A DNA stretch of 5,704 nt, taken from assembly GCA_017629455.1 (NCBI GenBank), contig JAGBXE010000246.1, positions 1-5,704 on the forward strand, read 5' to 3'. This DNA is from Kiritimatiellia bacterium (GTDB lineage: Bacteria > Verrucomicrobiota > Kiritimatiellia > RFP12 > UBA1067). Numbering within the stretch: the first letter of the stretch is position 1; every line of letters begins with the position of its first letter. Shown here piece by piece: positions 5,666 through 5,704 of the stretch. Below the pieces are notes generated by a model. The model searched no databases, was not told where the DNA came from, and saw only the letters and a program-made list of their open reading frames with translations. A program made the translations under genes and the position numbers.

Positions 5666-5704
5666 CGTACCGTTGTCGATGATGCCCGTCTTGCGCAAGA
5701 TAGC

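Noticed and set aside
1..5704. CRISPR array, insertion sequence, tRNA/rRNA, prophage or toxin-antitoxin system
   Set aside because: I saw no regularly spaced repeats, transposase motifs, terminal inverted repeats, cloverleaf sequence or toxin-antitoxin-like small gene pairs.

Overview
The window reads as ordinary chromosomal sequence from a bacterium of moderate GC content, densely packed with five complete or nearly complete genes and one truncated gene. I see no phage, transposon, CRISPR or RNA gene. The lineage cannot be fixed from the sequence alone. The absence of strong Shine-Dalgarno sites, the style of the anchored Ala/Pro-rich protein at the right end, and a LarA-family enzyme next to glycoside hydrolase debris suggest a PVC-group bacterium (Verrucomicrobiota or Kiritimatiellota). 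That placement is a weak inference.

Layout. Positions 1-276 (+) hold the C-terminal end of a glycoside hydrolase resembling family 78 alpha-L-rhamnosidases. It is followed, within a few bases or overlapping depending on start choice, by murJ (+), the lipid II flippase. murJ meets a minus-strand ABC-2-type permease tail to tail, with two bases between the stop codons (1856-3115). A 79-bp divergent intergenic region (3116-3194) carries two near-identical extended -10 promoters facing outward. To its right is a two-gene operon (+): a stand-alone N-acetylglutamate-synthase-like GNAT acetyltransferase (3195-3680), overlapped by ATGA with a LarA-family nickel-pincer racemase/epimerase (3677-4972). 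A perfect 16-bp hairpin (4997-5034) then separates this operon from a minus-strand gene (5060-5665) for a low-complexity Ala/Pro-rich protein with a C-terminal membrane anchor.

How the genes relate. The glycosidase/murJ pair probably shares a transcript but has no obvious shared pathway. The acetyltransferase and the LarA homologue are translationally coupled, so a shared metabolic role is likely, but the substrate of the LarA homologue cannot be read from sequence. The permease has no ATPase partner in view.

Most worth a second look: a perfect 12-bp hairpin inside the start of murJ, built by synonymous codon choice; the paired divergent promoters, one of which implies a leaderless acetyltransferase mRNA; the unusual acetyltransferase-LarA pairing; and the repeated basic motifs in the anchored protein. 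I find no convincing new defence or mobile system.
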